Below are positions 9,827-17,183 of a stretch of 64,000 bases of DNA, in pieces (the first letter of the stretch is position 1; each line of letters opens with the position of its first letter). Below the pieces are notes generated by a model. The model saw only the letters and a program-made list of their open reading frames with translations, searched no databases and was not told the DNA's origin. The position numbers and the translations under genes were made by a program. This stretch comes from Sphingomonas panacisoli (GTDB lineage Bacteria; Pseudomonadota; Alphaproteobacteria; Sphingomonadales; Sphingomonadaceae): assembly GCF_007859635.1 (NCBI RefSeq), contig NZ_CP042306.1:1798001-1862000 (forward strand), written 5' to 3'.

Positions 9827-10792
9827 ATGAATCACCCCATGAGCCTGCCGCCGCTGTTCGACCGCCTGCGCCTGCCCGTGATCGGGTCGCCGCTCTTCAT
9901 CATCTCCGGCGTCGATCTGGTGATCGCGCAATGCAAGGCGGGAATCGTGGGGTCGTTCCCGGCGCTCAACGCCCGGCCGCAGGCACAACTCGACGAATGG
10001 CTGCACCGGATCACCGAAGAATTGGCCGCGCACAATCGCGACAATCCCGACCGGCCAGCGGCACCATTCGCGGTCAACCAGATCGTGCACAAGTCGAACG
10101 ATCGGCTCGAAGCCGACTTGATGACCTGCGCCAAATGGCAGGTGCCGATCGTCATCACGTCGCTCGGCGCGCGCGAGGAACTCAACACCGCGGTCCATGG
10201 CTGGGGCGGCATCACGCTCCACGACATCATCGACGACCGTTTTGCGCGGAAAGCGATCGAGAAAGGCGCCGACGGCTTGATCGCGGTCGCGGCCGGCGCC
10301 GGCGGGCATGCCGGACGGCTGTCGCCGTTCGCGATCACGCAGGAAATCCGCCAGTGGTTCGACGGACCGCTCGCGCTGTCGGGATCGATCGCCAATGGCG
10401 GTGCCGTGCTGGCCGCGCAGGCGATGGGCGCCGACCTTGCTTATATCGGTTCGCCCTTCATCGCGACCGACGAAGCCAACGCGGTCGAGGGCTACAAGCA
10501 GGGCATCGTCGAAGGCAAGGCGGCGGACATCGTCTACTCCAACCTCTTCACCGGGGTGCACGGCAATTACCTGCGCGGGTCGATCGTCGCGGCGGGGATG
10601 GATCCGGACCATCTGCCCGAGGGCGACCTGTCGACGATGAATTTCGGCGGCAATCGCGAAGCCAAGGCATGGAAGGACATTTGGGGATCGGGCCAGGGGA
10701 TCGGCGTGGTCGACAAGGTGGAGAGCGTCGCGGTTCGGGTCGATCGGCTCGAGGCGGAGTATAAGGCGGCGCGGGCGCGCTTACTTGCATAA
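9827..10792 (+). CDS. Nitronate monooxygenase / 2-nitropropane dioxygenase family flavoprotein
   Basis: 321 residues from ATG at 9827 (a second Met lies four codons in). The FMN-binding TIM-barrel family is recognised from LRLPVIGSPLFIISG at the N-terminus, VAAGAGGHAGRLSPFAI (phosphate-binding and catalytic-histidine region), ALSGSIANGGAVLAAQAMGADLAYIGSPF, and the C-terminal FTGVHGNYLRGSI. The protein would oxidise alkyl nitronates or related toxic acids, though many family members remain untested. Upstream extension of the open frame is antisense to the aminopeptidase and is discarded. A composite palindrome follows the stop. Confidence 0.9.
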   Translation: MNHPMSLPPLFDRLRLPVIGSPLFIISGVDLVIAQCKAGIVGSFPALNARPQAQLDEWLHRITEELAAHNRDNPDRPAAPFAVNQIVHKSNDRLEADLMTCAKWQVPIVITSLGAREELNTAVHGWGGITLHDIIDDRFARKAIEKGADGLIAVAAGAGGHAGRLSPFAITQEIRQWFDGPLALSGSIANGGAVLAAQAMGADLAYIGSPFIATDEANAVEGYKQGIVEGKAADIVYSNLFTGVHGNYLRGSIVAAGMDPDHLPEGDLSTMNFGGNREAKAWKDIWGSGQGIGVVDKVESVAVRVDRLEAEYKAARARLLA

Positions 10793-10796
10793 CCGC

Positions 10797-10865
10797 GCTC
10801 CTGCGAAAGCAGGAGCTTAGGGTGACGTCACCCGAACTATCCTAGGCTCCTGCTTTCGCAGGAGC
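10797..10865. repeat. Composite palindrome between nitronate monooxygenase and rcdA
   Basis: Two hairpins in inverted orientation, GCTCCTGC-gaaa-GCAGGAGC (10797-10816) and GCTCCTGC-tttc-GCAGGAGC (10846-10865), are exact reverse complements of each other. Between them lies a perfect 14-nt palindrome GGGTGACGTCACCC (10820-10833). The element separates two convergent genes and could fold as a cruciform or terminate both transcripts. No T-tract is present. Confidence 0.75.
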
Positions 10866-10874
10866 ACTGAATGG

Positions 10875-11336
10875 CTAGAACGCCATCGCCAATCGTGCCT
10901 GCATGTGCTGCACCGGACTGTCCAACGGCGCCGGATCGATCTGCGCATCGTCGAGGCGCGCGACGCGGCGGTGGAGGTCGATGCTGGCCGCGATCAGCGC
11001 TCGTGCGTCGATCGGCATCTGTGCCAGCACGGCGTCGTCGGTTACCGGCGCGTCGCCCAACCGTCGTGCCGGGTCGAGCGCATCGCGCGGGCTCAGTTCG
11101 CCCGAATCGACCGCTCGTTGGGTCAACAGCCAAGCGATGATGTGCATCAGCCGCGTCGTTACCTTCAGCGATTCGCACGAAAACGTCACACGCCCGAGCG
11201 GATCGAGCGCCTCGCGTTCGATCCGTGCGCTCTGATCGAAATACCCCCGCGCCTCGTCGGCGAGCAGCATCGCATCGACGTACAGAGTGTCGATCATCTT
11301 GCGGTGGACCCGCGCGTTGGAGACAGTTGCTGCCAT
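10875..11336 (-). CDS. rcdA: RcdA / DUF1465 family protein, regulator of CtrA degradation
   Basis: 153 residues from ATG at 11336. The sequence RKMIDTLYVDAMLLADEARGYFD followed by SCESLKVTTRLMHIIAWLL is diagnostic of DUF1465, the family of Caulobacter RcdA. There RcdA works with CpdR as an adaptor that delivers substrates, including the master regulator CtrA, to ClpXP at the cell pole. The frame continues upstream but homologues start at the MxATV... equivalent, which fits the chosen Met. The C-terminal third (RVARLDDAQIDPAPLDSPV) is probably flexible. The DUF465 gene on the same strand begins 69 bases upstream of its start and may be co-transcribed. Confidence 0.88.
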   Translation of the reverse strand: MAATVSNARVHRKMIDTLYVDAMLLADEARGYFDQSARIEREALDPLGRVTFSCESLKVTTRLMHIIAWLLTQRAVDSGELSPRDALDPARRLGDAPVTDDAVLAQMPIDARALIAASIDLHRRVARLDDAQIDPAPLDSPVQHMQARLAMAF

Positions 11337-11404
11337 TCGGCCAAAGTCGCGCGAATTGGCCGCCGCCGCAAGCGGGCTTATGGCCGACCACGTCCCAAAT
11401 TCGA

Positions 11405-11602
11405 TCAGGCGATGATATCGGGGATCAGCTGGTCCTCGAGCAGCGTGATTTCGTCCCGCAACGCCAGCTTGCGCTTCTTCATCCGCGCGATCTGCAACTG
11501 ATCGCCGGTCCCCATCAGCCGCAACGCATCGATCGCGGAGTCGAGATCGCGATGCTCGGTCCGGAGCATACCGAGACGCTGAATGATCTGGGCTTCGTCC
11601 AT
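11405..11602 (-). CDS. YdcH / DUF465 family small protein
   Basis: 65 residues, ATG with a good AGGAAG upstream. The protein is one long predicted helix pair with heptad-like hydrophobics: IIQRLGMLRTEHRDLDSAI, LQIARMKKRKLALRDEI, LLEDQLIPDI. RMKKRKLALRDEI is the family signature (normally LKKxKLxLKDEI). Function unknown; members are short coiled coils. It lies upstream of rcdA on the same strand, and a second, frameshifted member of the same family lies divergently 140 bases away. Confidence 0.85.
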   Translation of the reverse strand: MDEAQIIQRLGMLRTEHRDLDSAIDALRLMGTGDQLQIARMKKRKLALRDEITLLEDQLIPDIIA

Positions 11603-11742
11603 CGAATCTTCCTGCCCCACCGCGATTTTTCCGATCATCGGCAAAACGATGCGGCGCGTCGATTCGCAAGCGAAATCGATGGCGACTTTTAACGCTTTTC
11701 GTGTTTTATTCGCTCCCCCACTGAACGAAGGAGGTTGCTCCC

Positions 11743-11897
11743 ATGCACAACTCGCATCTTTCAGCTCTCGAGACGAAGCACAGCGTGCTGGACCGGCAGA
11801 TCGTGGCGGAAAGCCATCGCCCGGCGCCCGATCGCGAATTCTCGCCGATCTGAAGAAGCAGAAGTTGCGCGTGAAGGAAGCGATCGCCGCGCTGTAG
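11743..11897 (+). pseudogene. YdcH / DUF465 family small protein, single-base frameshift
   Basis: ATG behind a strong GAAGGAGG. The first frame reads MHNSHLSALETKHSVLDRQI and continues to RPAPD (ending at 11832), then runs to an early TGA. The minus-one frame from there gives RILADLKKQKLRVKEAIAAL and a TAG at 11895-11897, which is the conserved C-terminal half of the family. Only 17 bases lie between the Asp codon and the LKK motif where 18 would restore the frame, so one base is missing around 11833-11849. Either a true recent pseudogene or a consensus error. If intact it would be about 51 residues long. Confidence 0.8.
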
Positions 11898-11915
11898 CGC
11901 ACGATACCGTGCGGC

Positions 11916-11935
11916 GCCCCGGTTGCGGCCGGGGC
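11916..11935. repeat. CCCCGG palindrome
   Basis: GCCCCGG-ttgcgg-CCGGGGC, 7-bp arms, located between the frameshifted DUF465 gene and the convergent PilZ gene. Same sequence family as the repeats at 2302-2376. It may serve as a terminator for either gene. Confidence 0.55.
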
Positions 11936-11942
11936 GACCGCA

Positions 11943-12311
11943 TCAGAACATCGGTTTGATCGGCTTATCCTTGGCCGGCGCCTTGTCGGATACGACGGGC
12001 TTGCGGGCTTGCAGCGGATCGATCGGATTGTCGAACGCGATGCCGATCCTCCCTGCCGCGGTCCAGGCGACTTGGCCGAGCACCTTACCGATACCCCGCA
12101 GTTCGATCTCAAGCGCGCAGCCGATTTCGACCGGATGCGGATATTCCGCCATCAGCCCGCCCGGCGACAGGTTGCGCACGCGCACCTGCAGCGTACCGGG
12201 GCGCCCGTCGATCCGCAGGCCCGCCACGAGGAACAGGCTGTCGCGCGCCTTCGTGCGCTTGGCCGGCTCGACGCTGATCGGTGGAAAGGTGTTGGGTGTA
12301 GAGTCGCTCAT
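11943..12311 (-). CDS. PilZ domain protein
   Basis: 122 residues from ATG at 12311 (MSDSTPN); an in-frame extension of 15 residues is possible but not needed. A cyclic-di-GMP-binding PilZ signature is visible: RTKAR (the RxxxR motif) followed by LSLF-like strands and NLSPGG (the N/DxSxxG motif), then a beta-barrel ending in AWTAAGRIGIAFDNPI. The C-terminal tail is lysine- and proline-rich. It would sense cyclic-di-GMP; the output is unknown. It follows dksA on the same strand after 86 bases and could be in the same transcript. A second PilZ protein lies at 20911. Confidence 0.88.
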   Translation of the reverse strand: MSDSTPNTFPPISVEPAKRTKARDSLFLVAGLRIDGRPGTLQVRVRNLSPGGLMAEYPHPVEIGCALEIELRGIGKVLGQVAWTAAGRIGIAFDNPIDPLQARKPVVSDKAPAKDKPIKPMF

Positions 12312-12381
12312 GCATCCTGCCCGAAACGAAAACAAACGTCTCGCTGGCGCACGCATAAGCCCGAAATATTGTCCAAAGGGT

Positions 12382-12400
12382 TAAGGCTGCGAAAGCCTTA
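12382..12400 (-). terminator. Weak hairpin overlapping the dksA stop codon
   Basis: TAAGGCT and AGCCTTA arms (7 bp) around a 5-nt loop; the dksA TAA lies in the first arm on the minus strand. There is no T-run after it, so it may slow rather than end transcription into the PilZ gene. Confidence 0.35.
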
Positions 12401-12859
12401 GTCCTCGCGCGATACCTTTTCATTCCGCTCGTGACGCTCCTGCGCCTCGACCGTCATCGTCGCGATCGGCCGCGCCTCGAGCCGGCCGAGCGAAATCGGC
12501 TCGCCGGTCACTTCGCAATAACCGTATTCGCCTTCTTCGATCCGGCGCAGCGCCGCATCGATCTTGGAGATCAGCTTGCGCTGGCGATCGCGGGTGCGCA
12601 GTTCGATCGACCAGTCGGTCTCGCTCGACGCGCGGTCGGTCAGATCGGCTTCGCGCAGCGGTTCGACCTGAAGTTGCGACAGCGTGGTCACAGCCTCCGC
12701 CAGGATGGCTTCTTTCCAGCGCAGCAGCTTGGTGCGGAAATACGCCTGTTGGCGCGGGTTCATGAACTCTTCGTCGGCGCTCGGCCGATAGCCGTCGTCG
12801 GCGTCGTTCGCCGGCAGCCCGAAACTGGAATCCTCTACGCGATTCAAAGCCGTCGCCAT
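12398..12859 (-). CDS. dksA: RNA polymerase-binding transcription factor DksA, single-cysteine type
   Basis: 153 residues, ATG at 12859 behind GGGAGAG. The coiled-coil region contains NPRQQAYFRTKLLRWKEAIL and the loop with EADLTDRASSETDW, whose acidic residues correspond to the DxxDxA tip that reaches into the RNA polymerase secondary channel. The C-terminal finger reads EYGYCEVTGEPISLGRLEARPIATMT and holds only one of the four zinc cysteines of E. coli DksA. Loss of the zinc ligands is a known alphaproteobacterial variant (for example in Rhodobacter). It would act with ppGpp on stringent-response promoters. An in-frame 15-residue upstream extension to 12904 is unlikely. Confidence 0.95.
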   Translation of the reverse strand: MATALNRVEDSSFGLPANDADDGYRPSADEEFMNPRQQAYFRTKLLRWKEAILAEAVTTLSQLQVEPLREADLTDRASSETDWSIELRTRDRQRKLISKIDAALRRIEEGEYGYCEVTGEPISLGRLEARPIATMTVEAQERHERNEKVSRED

Positions 12860-12924
12860 CCCCGCTCTCCCACTGGCCCTGGCGCCGTTCGTGTCGCCGT
12901 CCAAGGCCGTCCCCTTGCGGCGGG

Positions 12925-12953
12925 CCTATAGCGATGCCGAACCGGCTCCACAA
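12925..12953 (-). promoter_or_regulatory. Candidate sigma70-type promoter of dksA
   Basis: On the minus strand TTGTGG (plus 12948-12953) and TATAGG (plus 12925-12930) are separated by 17 bases, about 66 bases ahead of the dksA start. Similar to the -35/-10 consensus but not tested; other promoters may exist further upstream. Confidence 0.4.
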
Positions 12954-13280
12954 GCGATTGACGACGGGCCGTTTCGATCGGCACCGCCGTACGCACGGAC
13001 GGCATAGCCAGGGTCCGCTTTCCCCCTCGTGAACCGAGCTTTCATCGTCACGAAAGGAGATGGCGGCTCGTTGGCGCGCGTCTTCACGTATCACAATGAA
13101 ACGTTAACTATAACTACAGCGCCGCTGGACGAATTAAGCGAACTCCGATGCGATTATTCTTGGTTAACGTCGTTGCACTTAATGTTTTGTTTCGCACTAT
13201 GCCCTTAGCGGCTCAACAGCTGCGACGAAGGATCACCGTCTTGTCAGGGGGCAGGCACGGTTAACGAAGAGAGTGACGCG
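12954..13280. other. Intergenic region between divergent dksA and the PEP-CTERM-like gene
   Basis: About 330 bases without a gene, noticeably more AT-rich than its surroundings between 13085 and 13200. I see a possible plus-strand promoter (TTGCAC at 13173-13178, CACTAT at 13195-13200, 16-base spacer) about 80 bases before the start at 13281, and two copies of GGTTAACG (13162 and 13258 regions). No RNA motif that I recognise. It could hold regulator sites or a small RNA. Confidence 0.4.
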
Positions 13281-14213
13281 ATGTCTGTTCGGATGGCCAT
13301 GGCAAAACTTTGCGCCTGCGCATGCGGTGGCGCGATCGTCGGGGGCGGCGCCGTCAAGGTGTCGGAGACCACGAGCCCGCGCGCCGGTTACGTCAAGACG
13401 ACGTACAAGAAGCGCGTCGTCCGGACCACGCGCACCGCTTCGGCGCGCGCCGCCCGCGTTCGCAAGGTTGTGACCACGACGACGACCGCCTGCCCGCCCG
13501 CCGTGGTGACGGTCGCCGGCGGCCCGCCGCTTCCCGTCCCGCCGCCCTTCACCGGTTCGACCGGCGGTGGCGGCCCGGCCGTCGTCGGCGGTTCGGGCGG
13601 TGGCTTCGGCGGTGGTGGTTTCTTCGCCGGTGGCTTCTTCGGCGGCAGCGGCGGATCGTCGGGCGGCGGGATCGTCGTGTCGTCGACCTCATCGAGCAGC
13701 GGCGGATCGACCAGCAGTTCGACCTCGTCGGGCGGATCGTCGACCTCGTCTTCGACCGGCGGCTCCAATGTCGATATCAACAATAACAACAACAACAGCA
13801 ACGACAACAGCGCGAACAATTCGAACAACAACAATCAAACGAACAACCAGACCAATAACAACGACCAGACGAACAACAACAACCAGTCGCAGAACCAAAA
13901 CCAAAACCAAAACCAGAACCAGGATCAGAGCCAGTCGAGCACGTCGTCGAGCAGCACCAGCTCGTCCAACTCGTCGGCCAGCTCCAGTTCGACCTCGAGC
14001 TCGTCGTCGAGCTACGGATCGTCCTCGAAGGGCTGGAGCTCGTCGAGCAGCTGGGGTTCGAGCGGCTGGCACGGCAGCAGCGGTTCGACCGGTTCGTCGG
14101 GCGGCCCGCCAGCGCCGGTCCCGGCTCCGCCGATGATCTTCCTGTTCGGCGGCGCGGCCGCGGCGCTGGTCGCCCGCAAGCGGTTCGCCAAGCGGACGAC
14201 CGTTACCGCCTAA
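13281..14213 (+). CDS. Ser/Asn/Gln-rich low-complexity protein with PEP-CTERM-like tail
   Basis: 310 residues. Order: a short N-terminus with MAKLCACACGGAIVGGGAVKV (hydrophobic, cysteine-containing, possible export segment), a basic region (residues 39-64) rich in Arg/Lys, a Pro/Gly-rich stretch with FGGGGFFAGGFFGG, a Ser/Thr/Gly-rich stretch (131-162), an almost pure Asn/Gln region (163-218) with NNNDQTNNNN and (QN) repeats, and a Ser-rich region with Trp. The C-terminus reads PAPVPAPPMIFLFGGAAAALVARKRFAKR: proline motif, hydrophobic helix, basic cluster, as in PEP-CTERM sorting tails. The protein is probably exported and anchored, then sorted or cleaved. No enzyme domain. The last four bases overlap the convergent downstream gene. 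Confidence 0.75.
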   Translation: MSVRMAMAKLCACACGGAIVGGGAVKVSETTSPRAGYVKTTYKKRVVRTTRTASARAARVRKVVTTTTTACPPAVVTVAGGPPLPVPPPFTGSTGGGGPAVVGGSGGGFGGGGFFAGGFFGGSGGSSGGGIVVSSTSSSSGGSTSSSTSSGGSSTSSSTGGSNVDINNNNNNSNDNSANNSNNNNQTNNQTNNNDQTNNNNQSQNQNQNQNQNQDQSQSSTSSSSTSSSNSSASSSSTSSSSSSYGSSSKGWSSSSSWGSSGWHGSSGSTGSSGGPPAPVPAPPMIFLFGGAAAALVARKRFAKRTTVTA

Positions 14214-14649
14214 GCGGCGCTAAGCGCCTTCTCGATTTCGGGCAGGGGGTGGCCGGTGAGATCCTTCGGGATTTCGCCGGCCACTCTCTTTCGACCTCGA
14301 CATGGTAATGCTTGCGTAACTCGCCGAGCGTCTTGGCGGGGGCAGCGATGATCAGCGATTCGAATTCGCCCGCCAGCGCGCGGCTCTTGAGCATCGCCCC
14401 GACATCGGCAGCGAAGCGATCCTCCTCCTGCTGGTGGAAATCGACTTCCTCCATCGTGTTCTGACGCCCGCCGATCCCGCCCGAGGCGCGCCCTGGCGCG
14501 TCGGTCTTCTGATCGCGGTCGGCGGGGTTCACGCGCTCCTCGGCATGCTCGACGACCAGATTGGGATACGCGGCGTCGCCTTCGTTGCGCAGGAACAACG
14601 CCTTGCGGCCATCGGCGACGACGACGAGCGTGTTGTGGGCGACTTGCAT
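14210..14649 (-). pseudogene. Host attachment family protein (AtsE-like), single-base frameshift
   Basis: Start [19 protein letters not shown] at the ATG 14649, followed by [25 protein letters not shown] and the family segment ESLIIAAPAKTLGELRKHYH. The frame then breaks at 14281-14295 (coding GTCGAAAGAGAGTGG). The next frame continues with AGEIPKDLTGHPLPEIEKAL, the standard C-terminus of the family, to a TAG at 14210. Adding one A to the AAA run would restore EVEKRVAGEIPKDL, exactly the expected sequence. The family was named for attachment of Agrobacterium-type bacteria to hosts but is widespread. Real decay or a homopolymer error. Overlaps the convergent gene by four bases. Confidence 0.85.
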
Positions 14650-14735
14650 GGCATTCTCCTGTGGTTTGCGAAGAGAACGCGCCGACCGCACGCCGGGTTG
14701 CGCACCCTGCCCTGCGCCGCCATAGCCGCGTCGCT

Positions 14736-16013
14736 ATGCATGACATCCGCTTGATCCGCGAAAACCCCGAAGCTTTCGACGCCGGCCTGCAGCGCCGCGG
14801 CCTGTCGCCGATGGCGGCAGACCTGCTGGCACTCGACGAAAAGCGTCGCGCGGTGATCACCGAATTGCAGGCTGGCCAGACGCGCCGCAACGAGGCGTCG
14901 AAGGCGATCGGCGCGGCCAAGGCGGCGAAGGACGAAGCGACCGCGCAGGCGCTGATGGCCGAGGTCGCGACGCTCAAGACTCGGATGCCGGAACTGGAAG
15001 AGGAAGAGCGCACGACGGAAGCCGCGCTCAACGAAGCGTTGGCCGCTATCCCAAACCTGCCGCTCGCCGATGTGCCCGAGGGACCTGACGAGGATGACAA
15101 CGAACTGGTCGCCGCACACGGCACCCAGCCCACCTTCACCTTCGCGATCAAGGAACACGATGTAATCGGCCCGGCGCTCGGCCTCGATTTCGAGACCGGG
15201 GCAGCACTCGCCGGTGCGCGTTTCACGCTCGTTCGCGGCGCAGCGGCGCGGCTCAACCGCGCGCTCGGCCAGTTCGGGCTCGACGTGCTGACCCGCGACC
15301 ATGGTTACGAGGAAGTCGTCCCGCCGCTGATGGTCCGCGATGAGGCGATGTTCGGCACCGGCCAGCTTCCCAAATTCGCCGAGGATTTGTTCCAGACCAC
15401 CGACGGCCGCTGGCTGATCCCGACCAGCGAAGTCAGTCTGACCAACATCGTCCGCGAAAAGATCCTGAGCGCCGACGAACTCCCGCTCCGCTTCACCGCG
15501 CTTACCCCCTGTTTCCGCTCCGAAGCGGGCGCGGCGGGCCGCGACACGCGCGGCTTCATTCGTCAGCATCAGTTCGAAAAGGCGGAAATGGTCTCGATCG
15601 TCCCGCCCGATCAGTCTGAAGCCGAGCACGAGCGCATGACGGCCGCCGCCGAGGACGTACTGACCCGGCTCGGCCTGCCGTTCCGTCGCATGAAACTGTG
15701 CACCGGCGACATGGGCTTCTCGGCCGCGCGAACCTACGACCTCGAAGTGTGGCTGCCCGGCCAGGGCCGCTATCGCGAGATTTCGAGCTGTTCGACCTGC
15801 ACCGATTTCCAGGCGCGCCGCATGAACGCGCGCTATCGCGGCGAGGACGGCAAGCCGGCGTTCGTCCACACGCTCAATGGCTCCGGTTTGGTGGTCGGCC
15901 GGATGATGGTCGCGATCCTGGAAAATTATCAGCAGGAGGACGGATCGGTCGCGATCCCCGACGCGCTGCAACCCTATCTGCGCGGGCTCAACCGGCTGGA
16001 GCCGGCGATCTGA
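14736..16013 (+). CDS. serS: Serine--tRNA ligase
   Basis: 425 residues starting [15 protein letters not shown], the normal family start. The N-terminal coiled-coil arm (residues about 28-110, with repeated K/E/A heptads) contacts the long variable arm of tRNA-Ser. Class II motifs follow: motif 2 with [27 protein letters not shown], and motif 3 near the C-terminus in [40 protein letters not shown] is also characteristic. It charges tRNA-Ser and tRNA-Sec. Length is typical. The next gene begins about 50 bases downstream on the same strand. Confidence 0.98.
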   Translation: MHDIRLIRENPEAFDAGLQRRGLSPMAADLLALDEKRRAVITELQAGQTRRNEASKAIGAAKAAKDEATAQALMAEVATLKTRMPELEEEERTTEAALNEALAAIPNLPLADVPEGPDEDDNELVAAHGTQPTFTFAIKEHDVIGPALGLDFETGAALAGARFTLVRGAAARLNRALGQFGLDVLTRDHGYEEVVPPLMVRDEAMFGTGQLPKFAEDLFQTTDGRWLIPTSEVSLTNIVREKILSADELPLRFTALTPCFRSEAGAAGRDTRGFIRQHQFEKAEMVSIVPPDQSEAEHERMTAAAEDVLTRLGLPFRRMKLCTGDMGFSAARTYDLEVWLPGQGRYREISSCSTCTDFQARRMNARYRGEDGKPAFVHTLNGSGLVVGRMMVAILENYQQEDGSVAIPDALQPYLRGLNRLEPAI

Positions 16014-16061
16014 TTGCCTCCCGTCTCGCTCGCGTTATGCTTCGCTAGCTGGGGGCGGAGC

Positions 16062-17171
16062 ATGCGAGCGACGATGTCGGTAGTTTTGATCCTGATGCTG
16101 GCCGGCTGCATTCCTGCCGGCCAGGATTATGAACCGCCGCAAGCCGGTTATGCCGCGCCGGCCGAACGCGAAGCCCCGCAAGACCGCTACGACCCGCAAG
16201 ATCGCTATGTTCCGCAGGATCGCGACGAGCCCGAGCCACCCGACGAACGCATCTCCGCCCCGCCCTCGGCGCCGCCGGCCTGGGTCGCGCAGCCGGTCAC
16301 GCCGGACGCGCGGACGATCACCAGCTCCACCTACGTCGTCCAATCGGGCGACACGCTACGCGGCGTCGCCGAACGCGTCGGCGCGGGCGCGGAGAATATC
16401 GCCGACGCCAACGACCTCGACCCGCCGTTCACGCTCCGGCCCGGTCAACGGCTGACGATCCCCGGCGGCCGGTATCATCTCGTCCGGCCCGGCCAGTCGG
16501 GCATCGCGATCGCGCGCGCCTATGGCGTGAAATGGGCCGATATCATCGCGGCCAACGACCTTGACGAGCCGTACATGCTCCGTGCGGGCCGTCGCATCCT
16601 GATCCCCGGCGGCACGCGCCCGCAAACGCTCGCCGAGCGGGCCGCGGCGTTCAAGATCGATCTGGGCGACATCGCGACCGGCGGCGGCGAGCCGGCTATC
16701 CCGGAGGGCAACAAGGCCCCGCGTGCGGCGACCATCGTTCGTCGACCGCTGGCCTCCTTAACACCGATCGCGACACCCGGACCGTTCAGCGGCAGCTTCT
16801 TCTGGCCTGTCTCGACCGGTAACGTCGTCAAGCGCTTCGGCGCGGGCGCGAGCGGTGAGCGCAACGACGGCATCAATATCGCGATACCGATCGGCACGCC
16901 GATCAAGGCGGCGGCTAACGGCGTCGTCATCTACACCGCGACCGACGTGCCGGGACTGGGCGGGCTGGTGATGGTCAAGCACGGCGACGGCTGGACGAGC
17001 GTCTACGGCCATGCCAGCCGCATCCTCGTCCAGCGTGGTCAGGCGGTCAGGCGCGGCCAGTCGCTCGCTCTGTCCGGTGCCACCGGGTTCGCGGATCGAC
17101 CGGAACTGCATTTCGAGTTGCGGAAAGGTCGCGCGCCGGTCGATCCGTTGAGCGAATTGCCGAAACGCTAG
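16062..17171 (+). CDS. LysM lipoprotein with degenerate LytM (M23) domain, NlpD-like
   Basis: 369 residues from ATG at 16062 behind GGGGGCGGAG. A lipobox LAGC (Cys about residue 16) marks a lipoprotein. A low-complexity stretch with DRYDPQDRYVPQDR repeats comes next, then two LysM domains (TYVVQSGDTLRGVAERVG and YHLVRPGQSGIAIARAYG), which bind peptidoglycan. The C-terminal M23 domain has RNDGINIA near residue 267 instead of HxGxD, and RPELHFE instead of HLHFE, so zinc ligands are missing. This matches the non-catalytic LytM type that activates periplasmic amidases in cell division. It follows serS, as nlpD-type genes often do in alphaproteobacteria, although surE and pcm are absent here. Confidence 0.88.
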   Translation: MRATMSVVLILMLAGCIPAGQDYEPPQAGYAAPAEREAPQDRYDPQDRYVPQDRDEPEPPDERISAPPSAPPAWVAQPVTPDARTITSSTYVVQSGDTLRGVAERVGAGAENIADANDLDPPFTLRPGQRLTIPGGRYHLVRPGQSGIAIARAYGVKWADIIAANDLDEPYMLRAGRRILIPGGTRPQTLAERAAAFKIDLGDIATGGGEPAIPEGNKAPRAATIVRRPLASLTPIATPGPFSGSFFWPVSTGNVVKRFGAGASGERNDGINIAIPIGTPIKAAANGVVIYTATDVPGLGGLVMVKHGDGWTSVYGHASRILVQRGQAVRRGQSLALSGATGFADRPELHFELRKGRAPVDPLSELPKR

Positions 17172-17183
17172 GGGGTGATGCCC

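Noticed and set aside
9689..10612. The minus-strand frame of the aminopeptidase remains open for about 300 codons upstream of its signal peptide
   Set aside because: The extension is antisense to the nitronate monooxygenase, and the signal peptide start at 9688 fits the family. The long frame is a by-product of high GC content.
13767..13934. Repetitive AAC/CAG-rich DNA that might be a microsatellite or CRISPR-like array
   Set aside because: There is no repeat-spacer pattern; it encodes the Asn/Gln stretch of one open frame with normal codon-level variation.
14529..15971. Long open frame on the minus strand opposite serS, with similar cases opposite amn (47294-49051) and emrB (55194-56543)
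   Set aside because: Composition is Arg/His/Asp-rich in the way of antisense GC-rich frames, with no motif, and the other strand has clear genes.
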